A stretch of DNA of 64,000 nucleotides from NCBI GenBank assembly GCA_024398365.1, contig JAKSJG010000001.1, forward strand, positions 1-64,000, written 5' to 3'. This document shows, one piece after another, positions 47,227 to 57,913 of the stretch (positions within the stretch are counted from its first letter, which is position 1; each line of letters begins with the position of its first letter). The translations under genes were made by a program, and so were the position numbers. The notes beneath the pieces were generated by a model. The model saw only the letters and a program-made list of their open reading frames with translations. It was not told the DNA's origin and made no database searches. The DNA comes from Bacteroidales bacterium (GTDB lineage: Bacteria > Bacteroidota > Bacteroidia > Bacteroidales > UBA932).

Positions 47227-47228
47227 GA

Positions 47229-48812
<1,584 letters not shown>

Positions 48813-48829
48813 ATATAATGGGTGAAGAA

Positions 48830-49282
48830 TTATTCTTCTGTGCCTTCTACCTCGACCTGGATGTTGGCCTTGATATCGCGATAGCACTTTACAACAGCCT
48901 CGAATGTGCCGACTTCCTTGATGGTGTCGCCTGCGATGGTGATGTTGCGGCGGTCGATCTCGATGCCCTTTGCAGCGAGAGCCTCAGCTACCTGGATGTT
49001 GCTTACAGAACCGAATACCTTGCCGTTTGAGCTTACCTTGGCAGCAACCTTAACTGTTGTGCCTTCGAGCTTTGCAGCGAGTGCTTCAGCATCTGTGCGG
49101 ATCTTTGCTTCCTTCTGAGCGCGCTGACGCATGTTCTCAGCGTGGATCTTCTTTGCTGTAGGGGTTGCCATGATGGCGTAGCCCTGAGGGATGAGGTAAT
49201 TTGCTCCGTAACCGTCCTTGACAGTTACGATGTCGTCCTTGTAACCAAGGTTCTTGACGTCCTGCTTAAGAATGATTTCCAT
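48830..49282 (-). CDS. rplI: 50S ribosomal protein L9
   Basis: A 150-residue L9 that binds 23S rRNA and reaches across the ribosome. The N-terminal domain starts MEIILKQDVKNLGYKDDIVTVKDGYGANYL, the long connecting helix follows, and the C-terminal domain ends in an acidic tail. It has a strong Shine-Dalgarno site that overlaps the rpsR stop codon. Confidence 0.96.
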   Translation of the reverse strand: MEIILKQDVKNLGYKDDIVTVKDGYGANYLIPQGYAIMATPTAKKIHAENMRQRAQKEAKIRTDAEALAAKLEGTTVKVAAKVSSNGKVFGSVSNIQVAEALAAKGIEIDRRNITIAGDTIKEVGTFEAVVKCYRDIKANIQVEVEGTEE

Positions 49283-49288
49283 AATATA

Positions 49289-49295
49289 CCTCCTT
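49289..49295 (-). promoter_or_regulatory. Shine-Dalgarno site of rplI
   Basis: AAGGAGG on the minus strand, 6 bases before the ATG, overlapping the rpsR stop codon. Confidence 0.6.
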
Positions 49296-49560
49296 ATTTG
49301 AGCAAATCAGTTACGTAAGGGAGAAGAGCGATGTGGCGTGCTCTCTTGATGGCCTGAGCCACCTTGCGCTGGAACTTGAGGGAAGTACCGGTGATGCGGC
49401 GAGGGAGAATCTTACCCTGCTCGTTGAGGAACTTCTTGAGGAACTCAGCGTCCTTGTAATCAACATACTTGATGCCTGCCTTCTTGAAACGGCAGTACTT
49501 CTTCCTCTTAACGTCTACTGTAGGTGGGTTGAGGAAACGGATATCGTCACGTTGTACCAT
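49294..49560 (-). CDS. rpsR: 30S ribosomal protein S18
   Basis: An 88-residue basic protein with [36 protein letters not shown] and [10 protein letters not shown], all typical of S18, the S6 partner in the 30S platform. A single cysteine remains where zinc-binding S18 forms have several, so this is the zinc-free type. It lies between rpsF and rplI, with gaps of 11 bases on either side. Confidence 0.96.
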   Translation of the reverse strand: MVQRDDIRFLNPPTVDVKRKKYCRFKKAGIKYVDYKDAEFLKKFLNEQGKILPRRITGTSLKFQRKVAQAIKRARHIALLPYVTDLLK

Positions 49561-49571
49561 AGTCTAATCTC

Positions 49572-49943
49572 CTATTCGTTAACGGCAGCTTCTGCAGGAG
49601 CAGCCTTTGGTTCGTTCAACTTTGCACGGCGGCGCTCAGCGTATGCAATGGCGTGCTTGTCCATTGAAACGGTCTGGAAGCGGATGATACGCTCATCACG
49701 CTTGAAGTTGATTTCGAGCTTTGCAATGAATTCTGGATTGGCCTTGAATTCGATCAGGTGATAGAATCCAGTGGTCTTCTTCTGGATAGGGTAAGCCAGC
49801 TTCTTCAGGCCCCAATCCTCGTCGCACACGATTTCGCCCCCATTTTCCTTAATGAGGTCAGTGTACTTGGCAACCGCTTCCTTCATCTGGGAGTCAGACA
49901 AAACGGGAGTTGCAATGAAAACGGTTTCGTACTGTTTTAACAT
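49572..49943 (-). CDS. rpsF: 30S ribosomal protein S6
   Basis: A 123-residue S6 ([17 protein letters not shown], and [18 protein letters not shown]) with a short Ala/Glu-rich tail. ATG 49943 matches the family start; codons further upstream run into the promoter and terminator region. It opens the rpsF-rpsR-rplI operon, a common order, here without ssb, which is encoded elsewhere at 8.7 kb. Confidence 0.95.
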   Translation of the reverse strand: MLKQYETVFIATPVLSDSQMKEAVAKYTDLIKENGGEIVCDEDWGLKKLAYPIQKKTTGFYHLIEFKANPEFIAKLEINFKRDERIIRFQTVSMDKHAIAYAERRRAKLNEPKAAPAEAAVNE

Positions 49944-49963
49944 GTTGTTTGATTTAAAAATAA

Positions 49964-49990
49964 AGCCTTTCCGGTCTTTCCGGAAAGGCT
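49964..49990 (-). terminator. Terminator of pepD, overlapping the rpsF promoter region
   Basis: AGCCTTTCCGG and CCGGAAAGGCT form an 11-bp stem with a 5-base loop; on the minus strand TTATTTTTAAA follows. The rpsF -7 box ends just upstream of the hairpin, so the predicted rpsF start point lies within it. Confidence 0.8.
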
Positions 49991-49991
49991 G

Positions 49992-50022
49992 CAAATTTAG
50001 TTATAATTTTCTGATTTGCAAA
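49992..50022 (-). promoter_or_regulatory. Promoter of rpsF-rpsR-rplI
   Basis: Minus-strand TTTG (50019-50022), a 19-base spacer and TAAATTTG (49992-49999). It abuts the pepD stop codon. Confidence 0.8.
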
Positions 50023-51486
50023 TTATTTCTTTGGAGCATTGGCGAGAGCCGCAACGAGGAAGTTCCACCACTTCTCCACTGAAGGGATGTAGCATCTCTC
50101 ATCAGGTGAGTGAGGGGACTTGAGTGTAGGGCCGCAGGATACCATGTCCCAGTTGGTGTAAACGGATCCGAGGATACCGCACTCCAGACCGGCGTGGATG
50201 GCCATGACTGCAGGTTCAACCTTGTAGAGCTTCTTGTACTGCTCCTTCATTGTCTTGAGGATAGGGGATGCGAGGTTTGGTGCCCAGCCAGAATATGCGC
50301 CTTCGAACACCACCTTGCCGCCTGCGAGCTCGAATGCGCAGCGCAGAGCCTCAGCCTGGTCATACTTGATGCTGTCGGTGGCACCGCGCATCAGACCGCT
50401 GGATACGAACTTGCCCTTCTCTGTCTTGACGATGGCGAGGTTGTTGGAGCTTTCCACGAGACCTTCCATCTCGAGGCTCATGCGGTCAACGCCGTCAGGA
50501 ACGACGTAGAGGCACTTGATGAACTTGAGGCCGGTGTTGCCGGCAACGACTGTCTTGGCCTTTGCAGGCTCGATGAACAGTGTGAAGTCCTTCTCGACCT
50601 TGCCGTATTCCTTGCGGAGGACAGCGTCTGTCTCCTCGACTACCTTCTTTACATCATCAACTGCGTCAGCAGGAACTGCAATGACTGCCTCTGCCTCGCG
50701 AGGGATGGCGTTCTTGAGGTTGCCGCCGTCGATGGACACGAGCTTGCAGTCCATGTCACGGAGCATAGGAAGCAGGGCGCGGATGACGAACTTGCTGGCA
50801 TTGCCGCGGCCTTCGTTGATCTCCATGCCGGAATGACCTCCGCGGAGACCCTTTGCGATGATCTTGAATGCCTTGTAGCCCTTAGGCATTGGTTCTTCCT
50901 TGAACTTGACTGATGCTTCCCAGTCCACGCCACCTGCGCAGCCCACATAGAGTTCGCCTTCGGTCTCTGAGTCGAGGTTGATGAGGATGTCGCCCTGGAG
51001 CAGACCGCCCTTGAGTGCGAATGCACCGTTCATGCCGGTTTCCTCGTCAACTGTGAAGAGAGCCTCCACAGGTCCGTGCTTGAGTTCCTTGGATTCGAGC
51101 ACAGCCATGGCCGCAGCCACGCCGAGTCCATCGTCAGCGCCGAGTGTGGTGCCGTTGGCGTAGAGCCAGAGGCCGTCCTCCTTCTCCTTGACTACGGTCT
51201 CGATAGGATCCTTGGTGAAGTCGTGCTTCTTGTCATTGTTCTTCTGAGGTACCATATCCATATGGGCCTGGAGGACTATGCCCTTGCATTTCTCCATACC
51301 CTTGGTGGCAGGCTTGCGGATGATAACGTTTCCGACTTCGTCGCGGAAGCTTTCAAGTCCGAGGTCCTTGCCCCACTGATAGAGGAACTTTGAGATTTTC
51401 TCTTCGTGCTTTGAAGGATGAGGGATCTGTGTCAGCGCGTAGAAATTCTTCCATACGCACTGCGGGTTGAGGTCATGAATTGTCAT
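50023..51486 (-). CDS. pepD: Aminoacyl-histidine dipeptidase PepD (M20/M28-like)
   Basis: A cytosolic zinc dipeptidase of broad specificity, 487 residues. The metal-binding residues are visible in QAHMDMVPQ (near 78), ADDGLGVAAAMA, FTVDEETGMNGAFALKG and the C-terminal AIHAGLECG. The length matches E. coli PepD (485). It starts 22 bases after the DUF4831 gene and probably shares its promoter. With the POT transporter nearby it would complete a route from peptide import to free amino acids (inference). Confidence 0.95.
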   Translation of the reverse strand: MTIHDLNPQCVWKNFYALTQIPHPSKHEEKISKFLYQWGKDLGLESFRDEVGNVIIRKPATKGMEKCKGIVLQAHMDMVPQKNNDKKHDFTKDPIETVVKEKEDGLWLYANGTTLGADDGLGVAAAMAVLESKELKHGPVEALFTVDEETGMNGAFALKGGLLQGDILINLDSETEGELYVGCAGGVDWEASVKFKEEPMPKGYKAFKIIAKGLRGGHSGMEINEGRGNASKFVIRALLPMLRDMDCKLVSIDGGNLKNAIPREAEAVIAVPADAVDDVKKVVEETDAVLRKEYGKVEKDFTLFIEPAKAKTVVAGNTGLKFIKCLYVVPDGVDRMSLEMEGLVESSNNLAIVKTEKGKFVSSGLMRGATDSIKYDQAEALRCAFELAGGKVVFEGAYSGWAPNLASPILKTMKEQYKKLYKVEPAVMAIHAGLECGILGSVYTNWDMVSCGPTLKSPHSPDERCYIPSVEKWWNFLVAALANAPKK

Positions 51487-51508
51487 AAGTATGATTTTTT
51501 AATGTGAT

Positions 51509-52570
51509 TTAAAATGAATAAGTGCAGGTGGCGCCGAGCTGATATACAGGGAATCGGGTCTGCAGGAGCATTGTATCGCCGTCAAGAAGTTTGGCTGTGA
51601 CGGTGACCGGGGTGCGGTAGCTGATGCTCTTCTTGAGCTTGGCTGCGGCTGCGCTGAGGCTTGAACCGCTCTTGGTGACAGGCTCGCTGTCCTTGATGAG
51701 CTGGAGCACTACCGGGCGGCCTTCCACATTGCTTGCAGGGAGGAGACCTTCGGTGTCGGATATCCTGAATGCGATATACATCTGCTTCTTGTTGTCGGCG
51801 GTAGGGATCACGTCGAAGTTCATCGTCTGCTCAGAGGTCTCGGTGATGCCGTAGAAGAGGGTCATATATTCCTGCTCGAGGCGGGAGATCTCATCGAGGG
51901 CGGCCTTCATGGCTTCTCCGCTGTAGGTGGCGTCGGTGTCGCCGGTGATGATCTGCACCCTGCTCTTGCGCAGGTTGAATATGGTCTGGGCAGCCTCTGC
52001 CGCTTTCTTCTCAAGGGATTTCTCCACAACTTCGCTCTGCTGTACGGCAATCTTGCTGAAGCCGTCCTCGGTCCTGACGGTCTTGTAGAGAGTGGTGGTG
52101 GCGTTGGTCAGATTGCCGCTGACGCCCTTGCCGTTGAATGCCTCATTGCCGGCGATTGAAGGGAATCTCCAGGCCTCGCTCTTGCCCGTGTAGCTGTCGG
52201 ACATCGCTATGAGGCCCTGGGAGCAGAACTTCACGAAGTTGCTTGCCGAGGCGTCCTTGGCGGTCATGGTCACTGTATAGCAGTTGTCCATGTCGGCCTC
52301 TATGTAAGGGGCGATGTCAACTGACTTGATACTGTAGGCCTCGCTGCTTTCGGTGCGTGCCTCGTTGCCGAGATATTTCTTGGCATACTGTGCGTACGGG
52401 CCGGCCAGGAAGGATTCCTTTTCGGCTGTGACTGTCAGATGTATGGATGTCTTCGGAAGTGAATACAGGATGGTTCCGGCTGGATTGGCGCTTTCCTGTG
52501 CCTGTGCAGGCATATTTGCACCCAAAAGGGCAGCCGCAGCAACGGCTGCCGTAAAGAGTATCTTCTTCAT
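51509..52570 (-). CDS. DUF4831 family secreted protein
   Basis: A 353-residue protein with a clear signal peptide (cleaved near PAQAQ). The mature start ILYSLPKTSIHLTVTAEKESF and AGPYAQYAKKYLGNE match DUF4831, a Bacteroidota family of unknown function. Beta-rich, with no lipobox and no enzyme motif. It precedes pepD in the same direction with a 22-base gap; whether the link matters is unknown. Confidence 0.8.
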   Translation of the reverse strand: MKKILFTAAVAAAALLGANMPAQAQESANPAGTILYSLPKTSIHLTVTAEKESFLAGPYAQYAKKYLGNEARTESSEAYSIKSVDIAPYIEADMDNCYTVTMTAKDASASNFVKFCSQGLIAMSDSYTGKSEAWRFPSIAGNEAFNGKGVSGNLTNATTTLYKTVRTEDGFSKIAVQQSEVVEKSLEKKAAEAAQTIFNLRKSRVQIITGDTDATYSGEAMKAALDEISRLEQEYMTLFYGITETSEQTMNFDVIPTADNKKQMYIAFRISDTEGLLPASNVEGRPVVLQLIKDSEPVTKSGSSLSAAAAKLKKSISYRTPVTVTAKLLDGDTMLLQTRFPVYQLGATCTYSF

Positions 52571-52604
52571 ATAAGTCTTTGGCTTTTATAAAAAGCGAAT
52601 ATAG

Positions 52605-52612
52605 CAAAAATA
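52605..52612 (-). promoter_or_regulatory. -7 box of DUF4831-pepD
   Basis: TATTTTTG on the minus strand, 34 bases before the DUF4831 ATG. No well-placed -33 element was found. Confidence 0.5.
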
Positions 52613-52646
52613 TTGCAAATATCCTGCCGCTTGCCCCATAAAAAAA

Positions 52647-52665
52647 GCCCGCCGGTGGGGCGGGC
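52647..52665 (-). terminator. Terminator of the POT transporter gene
   Basis: GCCCGCC and GGCGGGC enclose a 5-base loop; TTTTTTTATG follows on the minus strand. It lies 22 bases past the stop codon. Confidence 0.85.
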
Positions 52666-52687
52666 CTTTCATATATGTGAGAATGAA

Positions 52688-54376
52688 TTAGCAGTTTGTA
52701 ACCTTCTCGAGCCACTTGACCATACCGAACATGATGGTCATGGATACGAGGCAGACTGCGAGGAATACACCCCAGCACTTCCAGATAGGCCATGCGTTGA
52801 GCATGATAGGGCCTACGAAGATGAAGAGGTTGCCGATAGCTGTAGCGCCGAGCCAGAGACCCTGGCAGAGACCGAGCATGCTCTTAGGAGCAACCTTGGA
52901 TACGAATGACAGACCGAGAGGTGAGATGAAGAGCTCTGCGACTGTGAGGAAGAAATAGGTTACGATCATTACCCATGGAGCGGCCTTTGCGAGACCTGCT
53001 GCAACCATTTCAGAATCGCTCATTGCGCGGAATGCGTCACCTGAAGGATAGTTGCTTGCTACTGAGTAGATGAGCAGGAAGAGATATGCGAGGCCTGCGA
53101 TAAGCATACCGAGGGCAATCTTGCGAGGAGTTGAAACCGGCTTGCCCTTGCGTGCCAGAGCAGCGAAGATACCCATCACGATAGGGGTGAGGATGATCAC
53201 GAACAGAGGGTTCATGGCCTGCCAGATCTCAGCAGGGAGAGCCTTGGTGTTGACGAAGTCACGTGCGAAGATGGAGAGTGACTGGCCGTTCTGGTGGAAT
53301 GAGAGCCAGAAGAACACTGCGATGCCGAGCACTGCGAAGAGAGCTGCCATACGCTGCTTGATCTCCTTTGCCATTGCCTGCTTCTCTTCAGCTGTATATT
53401 CGACGCTCTGTGCGTGAACCTTCTTGCCCGGCTGAGGGAACTTCTTCTTGGTGCAGAGGAAGATGGTCAGCGAGATAAGCATTGCGATAACTGAAGCAAT
53501 GAAAGAGAAGTGGATACCGGAGTTGAACACGTTGATATAGTCGGAGCTGAATGCTGCGAGGTCGGTAGGAACTGCTGCGCCTGCTGCTATGGAGTTGCCG
53601 AGCTGCTCGGTGAACTTCTCGGTCACGGTGCCGTCAGCGAGATACTGGTGGCAGAGCTGAGGCATGTTGGCATTGTAAACGAAGCCGTTTACGCCGAGCC
53701 ACCACTGGCGGAGCAGAGGAGCTACGAACGGAGCGATCACACCACCGATGTTGATGAATACGTAGAAGATCTGGAAACCGCTGTCGCGCTTGTCCTTTGC
53801 GGCCTTGGCTGCCTCTGGGCCCTTCTTTGCCTCTTCAGCCTCGAAATCGTCGTACATCTTGCCGACGAGAGCTGAAAGGTTGCCCTTGAACAGACCGTTA
53901 CCGAATGCGATGCAGAGCAGAGCCACGCAGGTGAAGATCAGTACGCCCCACCAGCGGCCGTCACCGGCAGCTTCCCAGCCGAATACAGGGAATGAGAGGC
54001 AGATGTAACCTGCAGCCATCAGGATGAGACCTGTCTGGATGGTTCTGTTATAGTTCTGAGTCTTGTCAGCGATGATACCGCCGACGAGGCTGAGGATGTA
54101 GATACCGAAATAGAATACTGAGTAGATGAGGCCGGCCTTGCCGTCGCTGAGTCCGAACTTGGAAGCGATGAACAATGCGAGGACCGCATTCATGATGTAA
54201 TAGCCGAAGCGCTCGCCCATGTTGCTGAGAGCAGCGGCGATAAGGCCCTTAGGATGATCTTTCTTGGCAATCCTGAGATAGTAGATCAAGAAAGGAACAA
54301 CCACGAGGATGATACCTGCGAAGATAACCCAGGTGGCATTGTTCTGCCAAAGAGTAGCAAATGATAAGAGTTTCAT
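52688..54376 (-). CDS. POT family proton-coupled peptide transporter
   Basis: A 562-residue MFS-fold transporter for di- and tripeptides. The family motif GERFGYY (ExxERFxYY type) stands at the first helix, and YSVFYFGIYILSLVGGIIADK matches the second PTR2 signature. About 14 membrane segments are visible, with a large cytoplasmic insert (EAEEAKKGPEAAKAAKDKR) between them. An extra N-terminal helix precedes the fold. It has its own promoter right behind the thioredoxin-lipoprotein gene. Confidence 0.93.
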   Translation of the reverse strand: MKLLSFATLWQNNATWVIFAGIILVVVPFLIYYLRIAKKDHPKGLIAAALSNMGERFGYYIMNAVLALFIASKFGLSDGKAGLIYSVFYFGIYILSLVGGIIADKTQNYNRTIQTGLILMAAGYICLSFPVFGWEAAGDGRWWGVLIFTCVALLCIAFGNGLFKGNLSALVGKMYDDFEAEEAKKGPEAAKAAKDKRDSGFQIFYVFINIGGVIAPFVAPLLRQWWLGVNGFVYNANMPQLCHQYLADGTVTEKFTEQLGNSIAAGAAVPTDLAAFSSDYINVFNSGIHFSFIASVIAMLISLTIFLCTKKKFPQPGKKVHAQSVEYTAEEKQAMAKEIKQRMAALFAVLGIAVFFWLSFHQNGQSLSIFARDFVNTKALPAEIWQAMNPLFVIILTPIVMGIFAALARKGKPVSTPRKIALGMLIAGLAYLFLLIYSVASNYPSGDAFRAMSDSEMVAAGLAKAAPWVMIVTYFFLTVAELFISPLGLSFVSKVAPKSMLGLCQGLWLGATAIGNLFIFVGPIMLNAWPIWKCWGVFLAVCLVSMTIMFGMVKWLEKVTNC

Positions 54377-54414
54377 AAAATATTGATTTTGATAAATAAT
54401 TTTCTAAATCTTTG

Positions 54415-54444
54415 CAAAGATAGCAACATATTGTTAAAAACAAA
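54415..54444 (-). promoter_or_regulatory. Promoter of the POT transporter gene
   Basis: Minus-strand TTTG (54441-54444), an 18-base spacer and TATCTTTG (54415-54422), in an AT-rich gap. Confidence 0.75.
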
Positions 54445-54446
54445 GC

Positions 54447-55553
54447 CTATTCGCTTGTAAGAGCCTCCTCGACAGCGGTTTTTATCTGCTCGCCGCGCAG
54501 GTCGCGCTTGAGTATGGTGCCGTCAGCCCCGAAAAGGATGATGTGCGGTATGGCGTCAATGCCGTAGCTGTCGGTAGGGGCAGTGTCTTCGCCAGTGAAG
54601 ATCTGGTCCCATTCCATGCCGAGCTCATCCATCACCCTGCGGCTTGCGGAATTGTCGCCGTCCCATACGGGAACGCCGAGGACGGTCAGCCCGCGGCTGC
54701 CGAATTCCTCGTATATTGCCTTGATGTTGGGGATCTCCTCCTTGCACGGACCGCACCAGGATGCCCAGAAGTCAACGAGCACCGGCTGGCCCTTGCCCAC
54801 ATAGTCGGACAGCTTCACGGTATTGCCCTTCGCGTCCGTGCCTTCGAAGTCGGTGAACATCCTGCCTTCGGCGGTGGATATGTATGCCTCGGCCCTTGCC
54901 TTGGCCTTCTGTATGCCCGGATGGTTCCTGATGAAGTCCGCAGCCTTGTCGTAGCAGGCGATGAACTCCTCCGGGGTCATGTCATAAATGACATTGCTCA
55001 GGGCTATTGCGCCGAGGACATTCTGCGAGTTGGCGTCGAAGACGGCCTTGGATTTGTCCACGATGATGGCGTTGATGCTGTCCTGCATCGCGAACACGGT
55101 GCTCATGGCTGCGTCCTTGCCCTTTTCCTCGATCAGGGCGAGAGCCTTGCTGCTGAAGTCGTTGATAATGTCATCCACCTCGGTCATATAGGCGTTGAGC
55201 TGCCTGTTGAGCTTGCCGCCCCTGACCTTCGGAGGATTGTTGAGGTTGATGCGTATTGTGCCCGGTACGGCGATGAAATCTGCCTTGAGGCCATGCTCGA
55301 AAGGCATTTCCTGGTCGAAGTCGAGCTTCACCATATAATGTTTTTCGAGGTCAGCCTTGCCTGTGAAACTGAACTTGCCGTTCACAATCGGAACTTCTTC
55401 CTTCGTGCCGTCCGCCTGATAGAATACGATCTTCGCTCCCTCAATGGTGGAGAGAGAGTCTGTGATGGTGCCCTTGACGGTGAATGTGTCGCCGTGCCTG
55501 CCGCATGATGCCGCGAGCAGAGTCAGGGCTGCGAGTATCAGAAATCTTTTCAT
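54447..55553 (-). CDS. TlpA-type thioredoxin lipoprotein with DUF4369-like domain
   Basis: A 368-residue lipoprotein (lipobox AASC, cysteine near 17). The N-terminal domain (about 22-120, FTVKGTITDSLSTIEGAKIVFYQ) resembles DUF4369, a helical linker follows, and the C-terminal thioredoxin domain carries the redox-active WCGPC at 266-270. It should reduce or isomerise disulfides in the periplasm. It lies 2 bases after the glucokinase gene in a tight operon with a sugar transporter, an unexpected pairing. Confidence 0.9.
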   Translation of the reverse strand: MKRFLILAALTLLAASCGRHGDTFTVKGTITDSLSTIEGAKIVFYQADGTKEEVPIVNGKFSFTGKADLEKHYMVKLDFDQEMPFEHGLKADFIAVPGTIRINLNNPPKVRGGKLNRQLNAYMTEVDDIINDFSSKALALIEEKGKDAAMSTVFAMQDSINAIIVDKSKAVFDANSQNVLGAIALSNVIYDMTPEEFIACYDKAADFIRNHPGIQKAKARAEAYISTAEGRMFTDFEGTDAKGNTVKLSDYVGKGQPVLVDFWASWCGPCKEEIPNIKAIYEEFGSRGLTVLGVPVWDGDNSASRRVMDELGMEWDQIFTGEDTAPTDSYGIDAIPHIILFGADGTILKRDLRGEQIKTAVEEALTSE

Positions 55554-55555
55554 AT

Positions 55556-56521
55556 CTACCAGGCCAGTGCGCTGGCGCCGAGTATTGCGGCGTCGGAGTC
55601 CTTCAATGAAGAATAGAGTACCTTGACTTTGCCTTTCCAGAAGGATAACTGGTTCTCTTCCATTGTCCTGATCATCTCGTCGTGGAAGAATTCCCTGCTC
55701 TTGGTCAGGCCGCCGAAGAGCACGATGGCCTCAGGCGCTGAGAATTTGATGAAATCCGCCAGGGACTTGCCCAGCAGTCGTCCTGTGAACTGGAATATCT
55801 CGAGAGCAAGGGCATCACCCTGCTTCGCGGCGTCATATACGTCCTTGGAGGAGATGCTTTCCGGGTCGAGCTTGCGCAGCAGGCTGTCGCGGCTGTCGCT
55901 TGCGAGCATTTCGCGTGCGGTGCGGGCCACGCCCATTGCGCTTGTGTAAGCTTCGAGGCAGCCGGTGAGGCCGCAGCCGCACTGACGTCCTCCCGGAACA
56001 GCGCAGGTGTGACCGAGTTCGCCGGCGAAGCCGTCGTGGCCATAAACCACCTTGCCGTCGATGACGATGCCGCTGCCGACACCCGTGCCGAGGGTTATCA
56101 TTATGAAATTCTTCATTCCGCGAGCCACACCATAGGCCATTTCGCCCATTGCGGCGGCATTGGCGTCATTGGTGACTGTGACAGGCAGGCCTGTGAAATT
56201 CTTGACGAGGGTGGCGAGCTCGACTATCGTCGGCTTGCCGTCAGGACCGTAGCTCCACTTGAGATTAGGTGCAAACTCTATGGTGCCGCGGTAGTAATTG
56301 CCGTCCGGTGCGCCTATGCCAATGCCTTTGACAGTGCCGATGGAAGCGGTCTTTGCGACCAGCTCCTTGATGGCGTTGGTAAGGTCGGTGATGTAGGCGA
56401 GAAGTTCGGTCTGCAATGATGAGATGACGGTCTGCTCGATGATGGCGCCGTCAGCATCGACCACGCCGAGCTTGGAGCTCTGGCCTCCTATGTCGATGCC
56501 CAGTACAAGATCCTTTGCCAT
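55556..56521 (-). CDS. ROK family glucokinase
   Basis: A 321-residue sugar kinase. GIDIGGQSSKLGVVD binds the ATP phosphates, and the ROK zinc site is intact as HTCAVPGGRQCGCGLTGCLE. GIGIGAPDGNYY and EFAPNL line the sugar site; glucose is the likeliest substrate because the sugar transporter gene is 3 bases upstream. The pair would import and phosphorylate a hexose. Confidence 0.9.
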   Translation of the reverse strand: MAKDLVLGIDIGGQSSKLGVVDADGAIIEQTVISSLQTELLAYITDLTNAIKELVAKTASIGTVKGIGIGAPDGNYYRGTIEFAPNLKWSYGPDGKPTIVELATLVKNFTGLPVTVTNDANAAAMGEMAYGVARGMKNFIMITLGTGVGSGIVIDGKVVYGHDGFAGELGHTCAVPGGRQCGCGLTGCLEAYTSAMGVARTAREMLASDSRDSLLRKLDPESISSKDVYDAAKQGDALALEIFQFTGRLLGKSLADFIKFSAPEAIVLFGGLTKSREFFHDEMIRTMEENQLSFWKGKVKVLYSSLKDSDAAILGASALAW

Positions 56522-56524
56522 GGC

Positions 56525-57793
56525 TTATTCGGTAGGGATGTCCTTGTTGACGTTCTTTGAACCTGCTACTGCGTAGAAGATGAGGTATGCGAGGCATGCC
56601 ACGAGCAGCCAGTAGCTGTTGATGGAGCCGGCCTTGTCAGCAATGAGGTTCTGCACGAACGGGATGATACCGCCACCGCAGACGAGGGTCATGAAGATGC
56701 CGGATGCTGCAGCGGTGTACTTGCCGAGGCCTTCTGTGGAGAGGTTGAAGATGGAACCCCACATCACTGATGTGCAGAGACCGCAGAGCATCAGGAAGAT
56801 GAGGCTTACAGGAGCGGCCTTGTCGCCGGCGCCGATCTTGGCTGTCTCAGGGATGAACATCGCTATGATGATGAAGAGGATGGCTGCTGCCGATGTCCAG
56901 AGAAGCATGTTCCTGCTGGAAACCTTTGCGCCGATGGCACCGCCGCAGAGACGGCCGATGAGCATGCAGAGCCAGTATCCGCTGATGAAGGTGGCGGTCA
57001 GAGCCGGACCTACCCATTCGAGACCTGAGAAATATACGTTTGCGGTATTAGGGATGCCCACCTCGATGCCCACGTAGAAGAAGATGGCGATGGCGCCGAG
57101 GATGAAGTGGCGGAATGACAGAGGGCTGTATTTGTCCTTTGCAATGCTGCCTGAGAGGCGTGCTGCCTTTTCCTCAGCTGTTTCCATGTGAGGTTCAGGT
57201 ATGTCTGTGCGGGCAATGACGATGAATGCTATCGCGAAGATGACCATTGCGATGATCATCACCGGTGCGGCCTTGGCCACTGTTGCGTCCTGGATGGAGC
57301 CGCCCACGAGCCAGCCTACGAGGAACGGAGCGATGGTGCCGCCGATGGAGTTGCAGCTGCCGCCCCACTGTATGAGCTGGTTGCCGTGGTTTCCGCCGCC
57401 TCCGAGGGTGTTGAGCATAGGGTTGACCACAATGTTGAGCATACACATTGAGAAGCCTGCCACGAATGCGCCGAGGACATATACGAAGAAGCTTTCAGCG
57501 TAGCCTGAGATGAACTGTATGCCCACTCCGATGAAGCCGATGATGACGGCTGCGAGGGCGGTGAATTTGTAGCCCTTGCGCTTCAGTATGAGGCCTGCCG
57601 GTATGCCCATGCAGGCGTATGCGATGAAATTGGCGAGCGAACCGAGCTGTGAGAGCGCCTTGCTTGCGCCGAACTGGTTAGTTACCACAACGCCCATCGA
57701 ACCGGCCAGATTGGTCACGAAGGCGATCATGAAGAAGAGGGCGAACATCACTATGATAGGTGCAGTGAAGTTCTGTTGTTTTGTTGCAGTCAT
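56525..57793 (-). CDS. Sugar MFS transporter (FucP/GluP type)
   Basis: A 422-residue, 12-helix transporter. The conserved stretch VVNPMLNTLGGGGNHGNQLI with QWGGSCNSIGGTIAPFL matches the FHS family of glucose/galactose and fucose permeases, which bring in sugar with protons. With the glucokinase directly downstream a glucose or galactose role is likely. It is the first gene of the operon. Confidence 0.9.
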   Translation of the reverse strand: MTATKQQNFTAPIIVMFALFFMIAFVTNLAGSMGVVVTNQFGASKALSQLGSLANFIAYACMGIPAGLILKRKGYKFTALAAVIIGFIGVGIQFISGYAESFFVYVLGAFVAGFSMCMLNIVVNPMLNTLGGGGNHGNQLIQWGGSCNSIGGTIAPFLVGWLVGGSIQDATVAKAAPVMIIAMVIFAIAFIVIARTDIPEPHMETAEEKAARLSGSIAKDKYSPLSFRHFILGAIAIFFYVGIEVGIPNTANVYFSGLEWVGPALTATFISGYWLCMLIGRLCGGAIGAKVSSRNMLLWTSAAAILFIIIAMFIPETAKIGAGDKAAPVSLIFLMLCGLCTSVMWGSIFNLSTEGLGKYTAAASGIFMTLVCGGGIIPFVQNLIADKAGSINSYWLLVACLAYLIFYAVAGSKNVNKDIPTE

Positions 57794-57833
57794 AGTATTT
57801 ATAGGTTGAAATTAATTATCTCAATATAAACAT

Positions 57834-57865
57834 TAAAGTTAGCAACATTTTCCCGAAAAAACAAA
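57834..57865 (-). promoter_or_regulatory. Promoter of the sugar transporter operon
   Basis: Minus-strand TTTG (57862-57865) and TAACTTTA (57834-57841, one mismatch) are 20 bases apart. The TTTG lies inside the terminator of the preceding operon. Confidence 0.5.
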
Positions 57866-57893
57866 GAGGTGCCCCGCCAAGGGACACCTCTTT
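57863..57893 (-). terminator. Terminator of serC-serA-DUF1015
   Basis: AAAGAGGTGCCCC and GGGACACCTCTTT form a 13-bp stem with one mismatch; TGTTTTTTCG follows on the minus strand. It lies 21 bases past the DUF1015 stop. Confidence 0.8.
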
Positions 57894-57913
57894 TAGAAAA
57901 TATGTCAGAAAAA

